A stretch of 53,056 nt of DNA from an uncultured Eubacteriales bacterium (GTDB taxonomy: Bacteria > Bacillota > Clostridia > Christensenellales > QALW01): the NCBI GenBank assembly GCA_900552055.1, contig URYI01000003.1, forward strand, positions 1 to 53,056, read 5' to 3'. The notes under the pieces were generated by a model. It was given only the letters and a program-made list of their open reading frames with translations, did no database searches and was not told the origin of the DNA. Of this stretch, positions 45,051-53,056 are shown in pieces. A program made the position numbers and the translations under genes. The first letter of the stretch is position 1; each line of letters opens with the position of its first letter.

Positions 45051-45233
45051 ATGAAACTGAAAGTTACCCTTTTAAAGAGCACTATCGGATGCAAACCCGA
45101 TCAGATAGCCACGGTTAAGGCTCTGGGGCTGAGAAAAATCCGCTCCACAGCAATTAAGCCCGATAATCCCGCTATGCGCGGCATGATTTTCAAGGTTAAG
45201 CACCTTGTGGGCGTTGAGGAAATAGAGGATTAA
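45051..45233 (+). CDS. rpmD: 50S ribosomal protein L30
   Basis: L30 is a small 23S-binding protein. The 60-residue reading [20 protein letters not shown] plus [20 protein letters not shown] is typical. The frame runs open for 25 codons upstream, but the ATG at 45051 is chosen because it gives the normal N-terminus and AAGGAAAGG lies 9-12 nt before it. rplO follows after 51 bp. Confidence 0.95.
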   Translation: MKLKVTLLKSTIGCKPDQIATVKALGLRKIRSTAIKPDNPAMRGMIFKVKHLVGVEEIED

Positions 45234-45284
45234 TCCCTCGCAAAATCTAAGCCCGTAAGGGCGGGCAGAAAGGTATGAGAAGAA

Positions 45285-45731
45285 ATGAAGCTTCATGAGT
45301 TACAGCCGGCACCCGGCTCAGTAAAGGCTCCTAAGCGTTTAGGCCGCGGCGTCGGTTCAGGCCTGGGCAAAACCTCAGGCAAAGGCCATAAAGGACAGAA
45401 TGCCCGCAGCGGCGGCGGCGTGCGCCCCGGCTTTGAGGGCGGCCAGCATCCGCTTATTCGCCGTATTCCCAAACGCGGCTTTAACAACCGTTTCCGGAAG
45501 GTTTACACCCAGATTAACGTAAGCGCTCTGGAAGGCTTTGATAATGGTACGACCGTTACCCCTGAAATGCTGGTGGCGGCCGGATTAGTTCGTAAAGTAG
45601 AAAAAGATGGCATAAAGATCCTTGGCAGCGGCGAGCTTACTAAGAGCCTCACGGTCAAGGCTGCTGGCTTTACCTCCACAGCCCAAGCAAAAATAGAGGC
45701 TAACGGAGGAAAGGCAGAGGTGATTGAATAA
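45285..45731 (+). CDS. rplO: 50S ribosomal protein L15
   Basis: L15 is a late-assembly 50S protein. The 148-residue protein has [20 protein letters not shown], the glycine-rich [20 protein letters not shown] and the end [17 protein letters not shown]. Its stop overlaps the secY start by one nucleotide (TAATG), coupling the two. Confidence 0.98.
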   Translation: MKLHELQPAPGSVKAPKRLGRGVGSGLGKTSGKGHKGQNARSGGGVRPGFEGGQHPLIRRIPKRGFNNRFRKVYTQINVSALEGFDNGTTVTPEMLVAAGLVRKVEKDGIKILGSGELTKSLTVKAAGFTSTAQAKIEANGGKAEVIE

Positions 45732-47041
45732 TGTTTCAGGTACTCAGGAACGCGTGGCAAGTTAAGGACCTGCGCAGGAAGCTGCTTTACACTATATTGA
45801 TGCTTCTGCTGTTCAGGCTCTGCACCTACATCCCCACTCCCTTTATTGACCAGTCGGTCATACAGCAGGCAGTGGGCAGCAATTCAGGCTGGGGCGTTAT
45901 AGACATCATTACGGGCGGCTCCCTTTCGGGCTATACCTTTATGGCCATGGGCATTACCCCCTATATCAACGCCTCCATTATCCTTCAGCTTTTGACGGTA
46001 GTAATTCCCAAGCTGGAACAGCTTTCCAAGGAAGGTCCTGAGGGACGCAAAAAGATAACCCAGTACACCCGTTATCTGGGCATAGCCCTGGCGTTTGTAC
46101 AGGCTGTGGGTATATGCATGTCGTTTGGTGAGGAAGCTTTGGTATCAGATTTTCAGCGGAACATTTTTGCGTATATAATAATAGGCCTTACCCTGACGGC
46201 CGGAACGGCTCTGGCCATATGGATGGGCGAGCGCATAACCGAAAACGGCATAGGCAACGGTATATCTATGCTTATCTTCATAGGTATTATCGCGCGCCTG
46301 CCTTCCACCGCTATTGCTTACGTTCAGCAGGCGGCAGACCAGGCCCGCAACGGCAACGCCGCCCTGTGGTGGATACTGCCCGTTATAATCCTGGCCGTAG
46401 CTGCTTTGGTGGTAATTATAGTGCGCGTGGATCTGGGCGAACGCCGGATACCCGTTCAGTATGCGAAGCGCATTTCGGGCCGCAAGGTCTATGGCGGACA
46501 GAGCACTTACATACCCATGAAGCCCAACGGCGCGGGCGTGCTCCCCTTAATATTCGCCATGAGCTTTTTGGCCTTCCCCAACATCATTATAAAGATGTTC
46601 TGGCCTGAAGTGGTATGGTATGACAACTGGCTGGGCGCGGGCACTCCGCTCTACGCCGTACTGAGCGTAATACTGGTGCTGTTCTTCGCCTATTTCTATG
46701 CTTCCATTTCCTTCAATCCGGACGAGACGGCTAACGATATCCAGAAATACGGCGGCTTTATCCAGGGCATACGTCCGGGCAAGCCTACCAGCGATTATTT
46801 AAAGAAAATCAACCGCAGGCTCACCCTTTTTGCCGGTCTGTTCCTTGCAGGAATAGCCGTGCTGCCTATGATTATAAGCGCAATCCTGGGAAATATGGAG
46901 AACAGCGCTCCCATACTCAACCTGGCGCTGACCTTCTCCTCAACCGGATTACTGATACTTACCAGCGTATCCATAGAAGTTACCAAGCAGCTGGAGGCTC
47001 AGCTGGTAATGAATCACTATAAGGGATTTTTGGATAAATAA
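45731..47041 (+). CDS. secY: Protein translocase subunit SecY
   Basis: SecY is the channel of the Sec translocon. The 436-residue protein has ten predicted membrane helices, with family motifs GGSLSGYTFMAMGITPYINA in the plug/TM2 region, ERITENGIGNGISMLIF and KPNGAGVLPLIFA, and the cytoplasmic C5 loop with the arginine FIQGIRPGKPT. It is coupled to rplO. A 510-bp spacer separates it from adk, which in most relatives is a short gap. Confidence 0.98.
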   Translation: MFQVLRNAWQVKDLRRKLLYTILMLLLFRLCTYIPTPFIDQSVIQQAVGSNSGWGVIDIITGGSLSGYTFMAMGITPYINASIILQLLTVVIPKLEQLSKEGPEGRKKITQYTRYLGIALAFVQAVGICMSFGEEALVSDFQRNIFAYIIIGLTLTAGTALAIWMGERITENGIGNGISMLIFIGIIARLPSTAIAYVQQAADQARNGNAALWWILPVIILAVAALVVIIVRVDLGERRIPVQYAKRISGRKVYGGQSTYIPMKPNGAGVLPLIFAMSFLAFPNIIIKMFWPEVVWYDNWLGAGTPLYAVLSVILVLFFAYFYASISFNPDETANDIQKYGGFIQGIRPGKPTSDYLKKINRRLTLFAGLFLAGIAVLPMIISAILGNMENSAPILNLALTFSSTGLLILTSVSIEVTKQLEAQLVMNHYKGFLDK

Positions 47042-47551
47042 CAGCATTTTCTGCTCGAAGAGGGGCGTTGAGGCATATTAATGCAGTTCGCCCCCCTGCG
47101 GGCTTAGGCTGTCTTTTGGCCGTGTTAGCTTATATCGGCGTCTAGGGTGCCGCGTGCGTCCTAGGCTGCTGCGGATATAAAGCTGCCTGCGGACTTTGGC
47201 GTCTTGCGACTGAGCTTGGTTTTTATGCTTATAAACCTGCCGGCTGCCGGATTTCAGAGCTGCCTGGCATTTAAGGGTACGTTATTTATGCATATAAGCT
47301 GCCGGGCTTTTGGCGCTTGTATATGTTTAAGCGGGGCCTTATGCCTGGAGAAGGCCTGTTTTGAGGCAAGGCGCGGCGGGCGGATGGCTTTATGCCTGCT
47401 GGCTGAGCGGCGCTTTAAAAGCTTAATGCTGAGGAGACAATGCGTTATTTTTACAGCTGAAAACAAACAATTTCCAGGAACCGTTCATTCTGCACGATGG
47501 CAGGACGGCGGTTGATACGGGTTGAATTTACCTATAACGAAAGGAAAGTCT
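47042..47551 (+). other. 510-bp spacer between secY and adk
   Basis: A plus-strand frame at 47204-47515 would encode 103 residues rich in Cys, Leu and Arg, but it has no ribosome binding site and no recognisable domain, and it is treated as chance. Words built on GCTGCC/GCCTGC recur across the stretch. No good promoter, terminator or mobile-element end was found. Confidence 0.5.
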
Positions 47552-48175
47552 ATGAAACTTATCATGCTGGGAGCTCCCGGCGCGGGCAAGGGCACACAGG
47601 CCGCCCTGCTGGCTGAGCTTTACAACATACCTCATATATCTACGGGAGATATTTTCAGGGACAATATAAGAAGAGAAACGCCTATAGGCAAAGAGGTCAA
47701 GCTTATAATAGACGCGGGCGCGCTGGTGCCCGACGAATTGACCATTGCGCTTGTAAAAGACCGCATAGCGCAGGAGGACTGCAAAAACGGCTACCTGCTG
47801 GACGGGTTCCCGCGCAACCTTTACCAGGCTGAATCTCTTGAAAGCTTATCTCCTACTGATAAGGCGGTTAATGTGGATATAGACCAGGAGATACTGGTCG
47901 GCCGCCTGGCCGGGCGCCGGGCCTGCCCCAACTGCGGCGGCACCTTCCATGTTTCTTCTCTTTCCTCCGAGGTCTGTCCGGTTTGCGGCGAGCAGCTGCA
48001 GGTTCGTCCGGACGACGTTCCCGAGACTATACGCAAGCGTCTGGAGGTATATAACAGCCAGACCGCTCCGCTGATTGAATTTTACAGCAAATTGGGCAAG
48101 CTGCTGACTGTTGACGGCAATCAGCCCATAGAAAAGGTTTCCAGCGATATAGTGGAGGGTTTGAGAGAGGAATAA
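47552..48175 (+). CDS. adk: Adenylate kinase (zinc-lid type)
   Basis: Adk interconverts ATP + AMP and 2 ADP. The 207-residue protein has the P-loop GAPGAGKGT at 7-15, GFPRNL near 85 and a lid with four cysteines (C125, C128, C142, C145), the zinc form common in Gram-positives. The frame is open 10 codons upstream, but AAAGGAAAG precedes the ATG at 47552. Its stop overlaps the map start (TAATG). Confidence 0.97.
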   Translation: MKLIMLGAPGAGKGTQAALLAELYNIPHISTGDIFRDNIRRETPIGKEVKLIIDAGALVPDELTIALVKDRIAQEDCKNGYLLDGFPRNLYQAESLESLSPTDKAVNVDIDQEILVGRLAGRRACPNCGGTFHVSSLSSEVCPVCGEQLQVRPDDVPETIRKRLEVYNSQTAPLIEFYSKLGKLLTVDGNQPIEKVSSDIVEGLREE

Positions 48176-48933
48176 TGCTTTATATCAAGACTTTAAGCAA
48201 TATTCGGGCCATGGCTGAGGGCGGCAGGCTGCTTTATGAGGTTCTGGAGCTCTTAAAAAGCGAAATTCGTCCGGGAATACGCACAAAAGACTTGAATAAA
48301 TCCGCCGAATGCTTTATAATAAAAAACGGCGCTGTTCCCGGCTTTAAGGGATACGGCGGTTTTCCTGCGGGGGTATGCATATCTGTAAACGAGCAGGTTA
48401 TACACGGGTTCCCTTCGGAGCGCGTACTCAAGGAGGGAGATATAGTCTCCCTGGACGCGGGCGTATATTATAAAGGCTTTCATACCGACGCCGCCCGCAC
48501 TTATGCTGTGGGAAAGGTTTCTCCTGAATTGCAGACTCTTATGGAGGCAACCGAACAGTCTTTTTACAAAGGCATGCTTCAGGCGCGGGTCGGCAACCGC
48601 ATATCTGATATTTCCCACGCCGTGGAAGAGTATATCAAGCCTTTCGGCTACGGCATAGTCCGGGATTTTACCGGGCACGGCGTAGGCTTTGAGCTGCATG
48701 AGGACCCGGCCATACCTAATTACGGCAAGCCGGGCAGGGGAGTGCGCATACAGGAGGGCATGACTCTTGCCATAGAGCCCATGATAACGCTGGGCAGCGG
48801 GGACGTTGAGATTCTTTCGGACGGCTGGACCACTGTAACGCGCGACGGCTCCTATGCGGCCCATTATGAAAATACCGTGGCCGTTGTGGACGGCTCTCCG
48901 GTAATTTTAACTGCTCCCGACGTTTCCATATAG
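48175..48933 (+). CDS. map: Methionine aminopeptidase, type I
   Basis: Map removes the initiator methionine of nascent proteins. The 252-residue protein has the five metal ligands of the pita-bread fold, D94, D105, H168, E201 and E232, and the substrate histidine H77 (QVIHGFP). There is no N-terminal zinc-finger extension. It overlaps adk by one nucleotide. Confidence 0.97.
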   Translation: MLYIKTLSNIRAMAEGGRLLYEVLELLKSEIRPGIRTKDLNKSAECFIIKNGAVPGFKGYGGFPAGVCISVNEQVIHGFPSERVLKEGDIVSLDAGVYYKGFHTDAARTYAVGKVSPELQTLMEATEQSFYKGMLQARVGNRISDISHAVEEYIKPFGYGIVRDFTGHGVGFELHEDPAIPNYGKPGRGVRIQEGMTLAIEPMITLGSGDVEILSDGWTTVTRDGSYAAHYENTVAVVDGSPVILTAPDVSI

Positions 48934-48951
48934 GCTTGCGGAGGTTTTGCT

Positions 48952-49245
48952 TTGAAAGAACAAAATTTTCAAATAGGCCGGCTGGTGCGCTCCCGCGCGG
49001 GCCGCGATGCAGGCCGGTATTTTGTGATAACAGGTTTCCCTGAAGAGAATTACGCTTATATCTCGGACGGAGCCGTGCGCAAATTGAATGCGCCCAAAAA
49101 GAAAAAGCTGAAGCATTTGGAGCTGTGTCCGCAGGATGTGCAGGCCATTCGGGCCAAGCTGGAAGCGGGCAGCAAGGTCTTTGACAGCGAGCTGAAAAGC
49201 GCTATCGAGGCCCTGGGCTTAAATATCAAACAAAAACAGGAGTGA
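48952..49245 (+). CDS. KOW-domain RNA-binding protein (L14e-like)
   Basis: The 97-residue protein begins with a KOW-type segment ([20 protein letters not shown], residues about 7-26), followed by a basic stretch [13 protein letters not shown] and a helical tail. Proteins of this kind between map and infA in Firmicutes are annotated as KOW or L14e/L6e/L27e-like RNA-binding proteins; their function is not settled. The start codon is TTG with GGAGG 8 nt upstream. infA follows after 4 nt, so cotranslation with infA is likely. Confidence 0.88.
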   Translation: MKEQNFQIGRLVRSRAGRDAGRYFVITGFPEENYAYISDGAVRKLNAPKKKKLKHLELCPQDVQAIRAKLEAGSKVFDSELKSAIEALGLNIKQKQE

Positions 49246-49249
49246 GCCG

Positions 49250-49471
49250 ATGGCAAAGGAAGATGTAATGGAACTTGAGGGCGTTGTGGAGGAGACTATG
49301 CGCAACGCGGTATTTCAGGTCAAGCTGGAGAACGGGCATATGATACAGGCCCATCTGGCCGGAAAGCTGCGCATGCATAATATACAGGTGCTGCCTGGGG
49401 ACCATGTTACTGTGGAGATCTCTCCCTATGATCTGACAAAGGGCCGCATTATATGGAGAAGCAAAGGCTGA
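49250..49471 (+). CDS. infA: Translation initiation factor IF-1
   Basis: IF-1 occupies the A site during initiation. The 73-residue S1-fold protein has [20 protein letters not shown] at the start, [20 protein letters not shown] in the middle and [12 protein letters not shown] at the end. AGGAGTGAGCC precedes the ATG. rpmJ lies 126 bp downstream. Confidence 0.98.
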   Translation: MAKEDVMELEGVVEETMRNAVFQVKLENGHMIQAHLAGKLRMHNIQVLPGDHVTVEISPYDLTKGRIIWRSKG

Positions 49472-49529
49472 CAGGATAAACAGCGCAGAATTACAGCGGA
49501 TTTCGGTCTAAATGAGCATAAGCAAATAC

Positions 49530-49576
49530 TGAGCGGGTTCCCGCTTTTGGACAAATGCTGCCGGCAGTCCGGCAGG
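49530..49576 (+). promoter_or_regulatory. Two hairpins between infA and rpmJ
   Basis: AGCGGG-TT-CCCGCT followed by TTTT (49532-49548) looks like a weak terminator. A perfect 7-bp stem CTGCCGG-CAGT-CCGGCAG (49558-49575) sits just before the rpmJ ribosome binding site AAGGAGGA. They could partly attenuate or mark RNA processing; the role is inferred. Confidence 0.4.
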
Positions 49577-49597
49577 GAATTTAAGGAGGAATAAAAA

Positions 49598-49714
49598 ATG
49601 AAGGTAAGGCCAAGCGTTAAGCCCATGTGCGACAAGTGCAAGATTATAAAGAGAAAAGGCAAGGTTATGGTCATATGCCCTGCTGATAAGAGCCATAAGC
49701 AGAGGCAGGGCTGA
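49598..49714 (+). CDS. rpmJ: 50S ribosomal protein L36
   Basis: L36 is the smallest 50S protein. The 38-residue reading [20 protein letters not shown] continues [18 protein letters not shown]. The zinc ligands C11, C14, C27 and H33 are present. The usual length is 37; one residue is inserted between C27 and H33. AAGGAGGA precedes the ATG. Confidence 0.97.
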   Translation: MKVRPSVKPMCDKCKIIKRKGKVMVICPADKSHKQRQG

Positions 49715-49916
49715 AACAAGTCCCCTTTGGGGGCTGTTGCGGGAATGTCCATAGGGCAGTGCGCCGTTTGGATAATGGGCGCGTTTTCCAGCCCGGAGAT
49801 TCCCCCGGCTTTGAAATCCAATCCCCCGCGGGCGCGGCTGAGCGGTTTTTTCCGCTTGCCCGCATAGGGATTTTTATATATTTTATTTATGCAAAATTTA
49901 CGGAGGTGGAACCTAA
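49715..49916 (+). promoter_or_regulatory. Structured 202-bp spacer before rpsM
   Basis: AGTCCCC-TTT-GGGGGCT lies near 49720. A longer hairpin follows: GCGGGC (49828-49833) with GCCCGC (49858-49863) around AGCGG-TTTTTT-CCGCT (49841-49856). Then come TATATT-like bases and the ribosome binding site GGAGGTGG. S4 controls this segment of the operon in some bacteria; a regulatory leader is possible but not matched to a known class. Confidence 0.4.
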
Positions 49917-50288
49917 ATGGCACGTATTGCCGGAATAGATCTTCCCAGAGAAAAGCGTATTGAAGTGGGAATCAGAAGCATTTATGGCATAGGGCCTGCC
50001 CGTTCTAAGGAAATACTCGCCGCCACGGGAGTTAATCCCGATACGCGCGTGCGCGACCTGACGGACGACGAAGTAAACAGGCTCAGGGATTATATAGATA
50101 AGAACCTCAAGGTGGAGGGTGATCTGCGCCGCGAGGTATCTCTTAATATCAAGCGTCTTATTGAGATAGGCTGCTACCGCGGTATTCGTCACCGCAAGGG
50201 CCTGCCCGTGCGCGGACAGAGCACCAAGCAGAACGCGCGTACCCGCAAAGGACCCAAGAAGATCGTAGCGGGCAAAAAGAAAAAGTAA
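49917..50288 (+). CDS. rpsM: 30S ribosomal protein S13
   Basis: S13 is a 30S head protein contacting the P-site tRNA and the 50S subunit. The 123-residue protein has [20 protein letters not shown] at the start and the typical [27 protein letters not shown] tail. GGAGGTGG precedes the ATG. It begins the alpha part of the operon. Confidence 0.98.
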   Translation: MARIAGIDLPREKRIEVGIRSIYGIGPARSKEILAATGVNPDTRVRDLTDDEVNRLRDYIDKNLKVEGDLRREVSLNIKRLIEIGCYRGIRHRKGLPVRGQSTKQNARTRKGPKKIVAGKKKK

Positions 50289-50304
50289 CGGGAGGTTTAA
50301 ATAA

Positions 50305-50703
50305 ATGGCAAAGCCTAATGTCAAAAGAGGCGTGCGCCGCCGCATAGAAAGAAAGAATATAGAGAGGGGCGCGGCCCATATCAGCTCGTCCTTCAATAAT
50401 ACCATTGTAACCATTACGGATACCGCCGGGAACGCCATAAGCTGGGCGAGCGCCGGAGGGCTGGGCTTCCGCGGCTCCAAAAAGAGCACTCCCTTCGCTG
50501 CTCAGATGGCGTCCGAGACTGCCGCCAAGGCTGCTATGGAGCATGGGCTCAGGACAGTCGAGGTATATGTTAAGGGTCCGGGCTCAGGCCGTGAGGCTGC
50601 AATCAGAGCGCTGCAGGCTGCAGGACTGGAAATCAGCATGATTAAGGATGTTACCCCCATCCCCCATAACGGCTGCCGTCCTCCCAAGCGCAGAAGAGTA
50701 TAA
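50305..50703 (+). CDS. rpsK: 30S ribosomal protein S11
   Basis: S11 forms the 30S platform near the E site. The 132-residue protein has [40 protein letters not shown] and the C-terminal [23 protein letters not shown] precedes the ATG, 16 bp after rpsM. Confidence 0.98.
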   Translation: MAKPNVKRGVRRRIERKNIERGAAHISSSFNNTIVTITDTAGNAISWASAGGLGFRGSKKSTPFAAQMASETAAKAAMEHGLRTVEVYVKGPGSGREAAIRALQAAGLEISMIKDVTPIPHNGCRPPKRRRV

Positions 50704-50724
50704 GGATAGGAGGATGTTTGAATT

Positions 50725-51351
50725 ATGGCTAGATATACAGACGCCGTCTGCCGTCAGTGCCGCAGAGAGAACCAGAAGCTGTTTCTGAAGGGCAGCCGCT
50801 GCTATAGTGAGAAATGCCCCGTTACCAAGCGCGGGACAATACCCGGCCAGCATGGAACGGGCCGCCGCAGCAAGGTGGGTGAATACGGCCTCCAGCTCCG
50901 CGAGAAGCAGAAGGCCAAGAGGACTTACGGAGTGCTGGAGAGACAGTTCCATAAGTATTTTGAAATGGCCGAGCACTCCAAGGGAGTTACGGGCGAAAAT
51001 ATGCTGGCTCTGCTTGAATGCAGGCTGGACAACGTAGTGTACCGCCTGGGCTTTGGCGTATCCCGTCCTCAGGCCCGTCAGATAGTAAATCACGGGCACA
51101 TACTGGTCAACGGCAAGCGCGTGGATATCCCTTCTTATATAGTTAAGGCGGGAGACGTTATAAGCATATGTGAAAAGAGCGCCGAAAAGGAGCAGTTCAA
51201 AGTGCTGCGCGAGGGCACAAGCAGGCTTATTCCCCAGTGGCTGAGCCTGGACAGCGCCAATCTTACCGGCACGGTGGTCAGCATACCCAAGCGTGAGGAA
51301 ATTGACCTCCAGATTGCCGAGCACCTTATTGTCGAGCTGTACTCTAAATAA
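50725..51351 (+). CDS. rpsD: 30S ribosomal protein S4, zinc-binding form
   Basis: S4 nucleates assembly of the 16S 5' domain. The 208-residue protein has the N-terminal zinc cysteines C9, C12, C26 and C31 and an S4 RNA-binding domain with [25 protein letters not shown] lies upstream. Its place inside the alpha operon differs from Bacillus subtilis, where rpsD is elsewhere and autoregulated. Confidence 0.97.
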   Translation: MARYTDAVCRQCRRENQKLFLKGSRCYSEKCPVTKRGTIPGQHGTGRRSKVGEYGLQLREKQKAKRTYGVLERQFHKYFEMAEHSKGVTGENMLALLECRLDNVVYRLGFGVSRPQARQIVNHGHILVNGKRVDIPSYIVKAGDVISICEKSAEKEQFKVLREGTSRLIPQWLSLDSANLTGTVVSIPKREEIDLQIAEHLIVELYSK

Positions 51352-51395
51352 TGAGGCATTGCCCTCATTGACCATAAAGGAGGGTTCCGTTAAAA

Positions 51396-52343
51396 ATGAT
51401 AGAAATAGAAAAGCCCATGATAGAATGCAGACAGCTCAGTCCGGACAACCGCTATGCGCAGATTGTAGTAGAGCCACTGCAGAGAGGCTTTGGCAATACC
51501 ATAGGCAACTCTCTTCGCCGTATCCTGCTCTCCTCTCTGCCGGGCGTAGCTGTTACCAGCGTACGCATAGACGGGGTGCTGCATGAATTCTCCACTATTG
51601 AAGGCGTTTCGGAGGACGTTACCGAGATAGTTCTTAATATTAAGGGCATTTCGGCCAAGCTGCATTCGGATACTCCCGTGACGGCCAGCATTCGGGCTAA
51701 AGGCCCCTGCGAGGTGACAGCGGGAAGCATAACGGGGGATTCCAGTCTTGAGATTATCAATACCGACCATCATATTGCTACCTTGAGCGAGGGCGCGACC
51801 CTGAATATGGACCTGGTTTTCGCCAAGGGAATAGGCTATGTGGGCGCAGATAAGAACAAGACGGAGGATATGACCATAGACACCATTGCTGTGGACTCCA
51901 TTTATACGCCTATTACCAAGGTTAACTACGCTGTGGAGACTGCCCGCGTAGGCCGCAGCTCCGACTATGACCGTCTTGTGCTGGATGTTTGGACCAACGG
52001 CTCCATCAACCCCAAGGAAGCCGTCAGCCTGGCCGCTAAAATCTTAAACGATTACCTGGCGCTGTTTATCAATCTGGTAGACAACGTAGGCGGGCTGGAA
52101 ATGATGGTGGAAAAGGAAGAGGAGAAAAAGACCAAAGTCCTGGAGATGACCATAGACGAATTGGATTTGTCTGTACGCTCATATAACTGTCTGAAGCGCG
52201 CCGGCATAAACACCGTGGACGAGCTTATACAGCGGGATGAAGTGGATATGATGAAGGTACGCAACCTGGGCAGGAAATCCCTTGAAGAGGTGCGCCAGAG
52301 GTTGGCCTCATTAGGATTATCCTTGAAAAAGGGCGACGAATAA
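51396..52343 (+). CDS. rpoA: RNA polymerase subunit alpha
   Basis: Alpha dimerises to nucleate RNA polymerase assembly and binds UP elements and activators. The 315-residue protein has the N-terminal domain (about 1-230, with [20 protein letters not shown]) and the C-terminal helix-hairpin-helix domain (about 245-315, with [19 protein letters not shown]). AAAGGAGGG precedes the ATG. Confidence 0.98.
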   Translation: MIEIEKPMIECRQLSPDNRYAQIVVEPLQRGFGNTIGNSLRRILLSSLPGVAVTSVRIDGVLHEFSTIEGVSEDVTEIVLNIKGISAKLHSDTPVTASIRAKGPCEVTAGSITGDSSLEIINTDHHIATLSEGATLNMDLVFAKGIGYVGADKNKTEDMTIDTIAVDSIYTPITKVNYAVETARVGRSSDYDRLVLDVWTNGSINPKEAVSLAAKILNDYLALFINLVDNVGGLEMMVEKEEEKKTKVLEMTIDELDLSVRSYNCLKRAGINTVDELIQRDEVDMMKVRNLGRKSLEEVRQRLASLGLSLKKGDE

Positions 52344-52431
52344 CAGGAAATATAGGCTCGGCTGTCTTGCCGGCACAAGGCGGCTGCGAGCGGTATGAAT
52401 ATAGAATTATGCCGGAGAAAAGGAGCAGAAA

Positions 52432-52944
52432 ATGCCTGGTAACAGAAAGCTTAACCGTCCCAGCGATCAGAGAAATGCGGTTCTCCGCGGCCTTTGCACG
52501 GCGCTGATTGCCAATGGGCGCATAGAGACCACCGAGGCCCGCGCCAAGGAGGTACGCAGAATAACCGAAAAGCTGATTACCCTTGCCATGCGCGATTATG
52601 CCGGCGAGGTGGAAGTGACTAAACAAGTGCGTAATGAAAAGAAGCAGCTTGTGGACGCGACATTTAAGACAGATACTCCTGCAAAGCTGCATACCCGCCG
52701 TCAGCTTATGGCATATCTTTATAATGTGCCTGAAAAGAGGATGGAGGGAGAGAGCAAGCTGCTTTATAAGCAGCGCCTCAAGGAGGTCAACAATCCCGTT
52801 GTAGAAAAGCTGTTCCGTGAGCTGGCGCCCAAATATGCGCAGCGCAAGGAAGAAAAAGGCACGGGCGGCGGATACACCCGTATCATTAAGAAAGGCCCCC
52901 GCCGCGGAGATGCGGCCGAGATGGTCATTCTTGAGCTTATATAG
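52432..52944 (+). CDS. rplQ: 50S ribosomal protein L17, long form
   Basis: L17 lies near the tunnel exit. It starts [20 protein letters not shown] (the core usually reads R-L-R) and ends [20 protein letters not shown] plus VILELI, as expected. At 170 residues it is about 50 longer than the E. coli type, with a charged insert near residues 60-115 ([16 protein letters not shown] ... [19 protein letters not shown]). Long L17 forms are known in Clostridia. AAAGGAGC precedes the ATG. It is the last gene of the operon. Confidence 0.95.
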   Translation: MPGNRKLNRPSDQRNAVLRGLCTALIANGRIETTEARAKEVRRITEKLITLAMRDYAGEVEVTKQVRNEKKQLVDATFKTDTPAKLHTRRQLMAYLYNVPEKRMEGESKLLYKQRLKEVNNPVVEKLFRELAPKYAQRKEEKGTGGGYTRIIKKGPRRGDAAEMVILELI

Positions 52945-53016
52945 TTTTGTAAGCCCTCCCCTCAAATAGTTTTCTGCTCGAAAATACTGTCCGATGCGAA
53001 TGTAGGGCAGGGGCCA

Positions 53017-53056
53017 GGGGGGCGGCGCGGCGGCCCTGCCGCAAGCCGGAGGCTTG
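53017..53056. repeat. GC-rich hairpin element 3' of rplQ, cut by the right edge
   Basis: GGGGGGCGGCGC (53017-53028) is identical to the left arm of the cloverleaf-like element at 25868-25879. It is followed by a hairpin CAAGCC-GGA-GGCTTG (53042-53056) with a 3-nt loop. The partner arm would lie beyond the window. Confidence 0.5.

Noticed and set aside
47204..47515. 103-codon plus-strand frame in the secY-adk spacer
   Set aside because: No ribosome binding site, odd composition (Cys/Arg/Leu-rich) and no domain; treated as chance in GC-rich DNA.
47046..52984. The 13-mer TTTTCTGCTCGAA after both secY (47046) and rplQ (52971)
   Set aside because: Flanks do not match and there is no pairing or T-run; two copies of 13 bp are too little to call a repeat.
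1..53056. CRISPR arrays, tRNA or rRNA genes, prophage
   Set aside because: No regularly spaced direct repeats, no tRNA cloverleaf with CCA end, no rRNA-like stretch and no phage genes were seen.

Overview
The window looks like chromosomal DNA of a Clostridia-type Firmicute (Bacillota), probably an uncultured gut-type lineage; the exact family cannot be read from it. The evidence is a zinc-type S14, a short HisG paired with HisZ, RemB next to gyrB, the ftsK/spoIIIE-rimO-pgsA-cinA-recA block, a YlxY-like gene next to an M16 peptidase, a KOW protein between map and infA, and SigA-like promoters with strong AGGAGG-type ribosome binding sites. No phage, CRISPR, tRNA or rRNA was recognised.

Layout. 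Every gene from 0.3 to 34.7 kb is on the minus strand and every gene from 36.1 to 52.9 kb is on the plus strand, so the 34.70-36.06 kb spacer is a divergence point. Minus strand, reading right to left: M3 oligoendopeptidase; remB-gyrB-gyrA; a small membrane protein and a HAD-IIA phosphatase; formate-THF ligase; a CdaR/PucR-type regulator; an S41 protease; ylxY-like, M16 peptidase and dimeric dUTPase; the histidine operon hisZ-G-D-B-A-IE; two paralogous surface proteins; a lone mreB-family gene; then ftsK-rimO-pgsA-cinA and recA. The plus strand carries the fused S10-spc-alpha operon from rpsJ to rplQ with secY, adk, map and infA. Gene order is canonical, but two spacers of about 0.5 kb (rpsE-rpmD and secY-adk) are unusual.

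The most interesting content lies between the genes. A family of about 275-bp elements is present, with terminal inverted repeats, TA at both ends and a central long hairpin but no transposase. There are complete copies at 6721-6997, 12568-12844 and 35220-35492, a copy cut by the left edge (1-114), a fragment near 7.1 kb and a diverged relative near 10.5 kb. It has the form of a MITE of a TA-targeting transposon. A second class is GC-rich, multi-hairpin elements, best seen at 25869-25993 (an 11-bp outer stem enclosing three hairpins), with similar structures 3' of gyrA, gyrB, pepF and possibly rplQ. Other points are a duplicated secreted membrane-anchored protein of unknown function, an AUG-stop codon pair in front of ftsK, palindromes over the his and ftsK promoters, a possible attenuator before the M16 peptidase, and a histidine operon without hisH and hisF.

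All calls come from reading the sequence; no database search was run.
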